Assembly: GCA_034406715.1 (NCBI GenBank) | Contig: CP137867.1 | Location: 186,001 to 250,000 of the forward strand | Reading direction: 5' to 3' | From: Rhodotorula mucilaginosa | Lineage: Eukaryota > Basidiomycota > Microbotryomycetes > Sporidiobolales > Sporidiobolaceae | Length of the DNA stretch: 64,000 nt | Shown here: piece by piece, positions 62,212 to 64,000 of the stretch | Layout of the letters: each line of letters opens with the position of its first letter | How positions within the stretch are numbered: the first letter of the stretch is position 1 | Notes under the pieces: generated by a model | The model's database searches: none | What the model was told of the DNA's origin: nothing | The model's input: only the letters and a program-made list of their open reading frames with translations | Translations under genes and position numbers: made by a program

Positions 62212-64000
62212 CTAGTAGCGCGACAGACGACGGCCACCGAGCCAGGTGGCGAACCAGTGCTGGGTGCGAAGGATCAGCACGGAAGAACGGGGGCAAAGGA
62301 GAGCAACTCCAACTCACATAGAGGAGGGAGATACGGTTGCGCCACGACAACGACTTGTATAGATATGCCGAACGCCAGAGCAGCCCTGCAAAAAGCTCGT
62401 TCAGCTGCCGCGAACGGAAGAAAAGACACGGCAGACTCACATGCTGCCCGCCCAGTGAGCTCGCCCTTTGGACCTTCGTTGACTTTGGTCCGGTCGACAA
62501 TCGCACTCCATCCGCCAGTATATGCCATCATCTGTGGCGAGCAAAACCGCGGTGTCAACGGCTGCGCCGATAGATCGCGAGAAAGTTCGGACTCACGCCT
62601 TGGTTGTGGAAGACAAACGATCCCGGGTCTGCTCGACCCTTTGCTTCCGCGTTGAGGATCTTGACGAGCCATTGCGCTTCTTGAGAGGCAACTGGACGGA
62701 AGAGGAGGACTTTAGTCTCGGTAAGTCGTCGCAAAACGGGCAGAATCCGGCGTACCTTGAGCCGTCGCCGGTAGCTTGTCCGGGAGAGCGCTCGCATCGC
62801 CAATGCAGTAGACATCCTTCATTTCCTTGCCGTCGTTTGCGATGGTGCGGAAGTGGTCGGTGATCCGTAGACTGTGCGTCTTTTCGTCTTTTTGCAGCTC
62901 GGTGATCGATTCGATGAGCGGATTGGGGGCGAGCCCGGTGTTCCAGACGAGGAGGCCGAAGGGGACCTTTCCTTCCTCCTTGATATCGAGATAGCCCTCG
63001 CCGACCTTGGTGACGTGCCGCGATCCCTTGATATTGATGCCGGCTCGGTCAAACTTGGACACGGCGTACTCGGCGAGGTTCTTGTCGAACGAGCCGAGGA
63101 TTTGTGGTGCGACGTCGTACAGTGTGCTGGGGACATCTCGCTATCAGTACTCGTGTGTATAAATTAGAGATCCCGAGCAAGCCTTACATGCGACAGTGCG
63201 GTGCGAGCTCGGGATAGGCGCGCTGGAGGTCGGTGATGAGAGTGTCGTGCAGTTCGGCCGCGAACTCGACCCCGGTCGGACCACCTCCAACGATCGCAAA
63301 GTGCAAGAGACCGACGCGCTCTTCGTCCGTCACGGTCGGCTGGCTCGCCAGTTCGAAACACTCGAGGATACGGTTTCGGATTTTGGCAGCGTCGCGGACG
63401 TCCTTGAGGAAGTAACCATACTCGGCGACGCCCGGAGTGCCGAATGTTGCCGAGTAGCAGCCGACAGCGATCACGAGCTTGTCGTACGAGAGGTCGAACG
63501 GTTTCGAGCCCGGGAAAGACGCTGCTGGCTTGAGCGAGTCGTCCACGTTCTCGATATTCGGGTTGATAATCTTTTTGCGAGCAGCAGAGCCCGTCGCGGG
63601 CATACACGTGACGCGCTTCCGATCAAAGTCGATCTTGTCGGCCCACGCTTGGAGATACCGCTGCGGGAGTCGAGCTTGTCAACTTCCGGAGAACCTTTAT
63701 TTCTCGCGAAGGAAAGGAAACGCACCACTTCTGGGTACCGGCGCACGGGCTCTAGAGCGCTGTTGTAGTCGAGAGTCCCCACCGAAGCGGCAGACAGCAA
63801 AGGTGTGAATGCGAAGTAGGTGTTTGGACTGACTGTTTCTCGGCGAAGCGATTTGAGCGATTGTGCAGGCAAAGGGCAGAGTCTTTTTCCCGTCACTCAC
63901 TGACGGTCACATCATATCTGCGCTTGTCCACCTTGCGCATGACCTCGTATGCACCCCAACCCGACCCCAGCACCACCAACCGTGGCTTGTCGCGGCGCAA
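62212..64000 (-). CDS. Type-2 (alternative) NADH dehydrogenase, copy 2, 5' end outside window
   Basis: Tandem paralog of 59814-61824. The visible part begins LRRDKPRLVVLGSGWGAYEV (FAD fingerprint) and VMRKVDKRRYDVTV. The donor GTGAGT then leads to ISPNTYFAFTPLLSAASVGT, LDYNSALEPVRRYPE, SYDKLVIAVGCYSATFGTPG, FAIVGGGPTGVEFAAELHDT, LYDVAPQILGSFDKNLAEYA and VWNTGLAPNPLIESI. DVYCIGDASALPDKLPATAQ, VASQEAQWLVKILNAEAKGR and WLLWRSAYLYKSLSWRNRIS follow. The C-terminus is HWFATWLGGRRLSRY with the stop at 62212. Intron positions match copy 1. All key FAD and NADH residues seen in copy 1 are kept. The N-terminus, including any targeting signal, lies beyond 64000. Confidence 0.9.

Noticed and set aside
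1-64000. tRNA, rRNA, CRISPR, integrase or transposase genes
   Set aside because: I scanned for T-loop-like GGTTCGANTCC on both strands, repeat-spacer arrays and transposase or reverse transcriptase motifs. I saw only chance fragments, all inside coding exons.

Overview
The window is nuclear DNA of a fungus, almost certainly a GC-rich basidiomycete yeast. The best guess is Pucciniomycotina, of the Rhodotorula/Rhodosporidium/Sporobolomyces kind. Evidence: dense genes on both strands, many 55-110 bp GT-AG introns with CTGAC/CTAAC-like branch points, GC-rich codon use, and fungal housekeeping proteins (Sec66, C-8 sterol isomerase, type-2 NADH dehydrogenases, Pfs2, RanGAP). The genus is inferred from general character and not proven. 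Gene models were built by hand: frames were joined at splice signals and checked against family motifs. For several genes the exon lengths were summed and close in frame.

Layout. 1-14.6 kb: coiled-coil hypothetical (-, runs off the left edge), Rho GTPase (+), PIG-X/PBN1 (-), SGNH esterase (-), SEC66 (-), PP2A B56 subunit (+), ribosomal stalk P1 (+), mitochondrial adenylate kinase (-), bHLH factor (-). 15-32.7 kb: serine beta-lactamase-fold hydrolase (-), USP7/Ubp15 deubiquitinase (-), mitoribosomal uL3m (-), RanGAP (+), Pfs2 (-), PI synthase (+), Ubc6-type E2 (-), EF-hand protein (-). 33-44 kb is the least conserved stretch. It holds a second beta-lactamase-fold hydrolase, about 1.8 kb with no assignable gene, and two paralogous SVOP-like MFS transporters on either side of an unrecognised gene and a decayed third transporter copy. 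44-64 kb: hypothetical (-), CIA2 (+), COA8-like (-), LACTB2-like metallo-beta-lactamase (+), cohesin SCC3 (-), ERG2 (+), and two tandem alternative NADH dehydrogenases (-, the second cut by the right edge).

The genes form no single pathway. Recurring themes are mitochondrial function (uL3m, adenylate kinase, COA8, NDH-2 pair), protein turnover at the ER (Sec66, Ubc6), GPI/lipid/sterol synthesis (PBN1, PIS1, ERG2) and chromosome/nuclear biology (SCC3, RanGAP, Pfs2, Ubp15).

The most interesting signals are in gene structure rather than a new system: GC-AG introns in several genes, micro-exons of 7-10 nt, a start codon split by an intron, and, in the transporter paralogs, an intron present in one copy only plus a donor reading GG in one copy. 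No CRISPR array, retroelement, DNA transposon, rRNA or convincing tRNA was seen.
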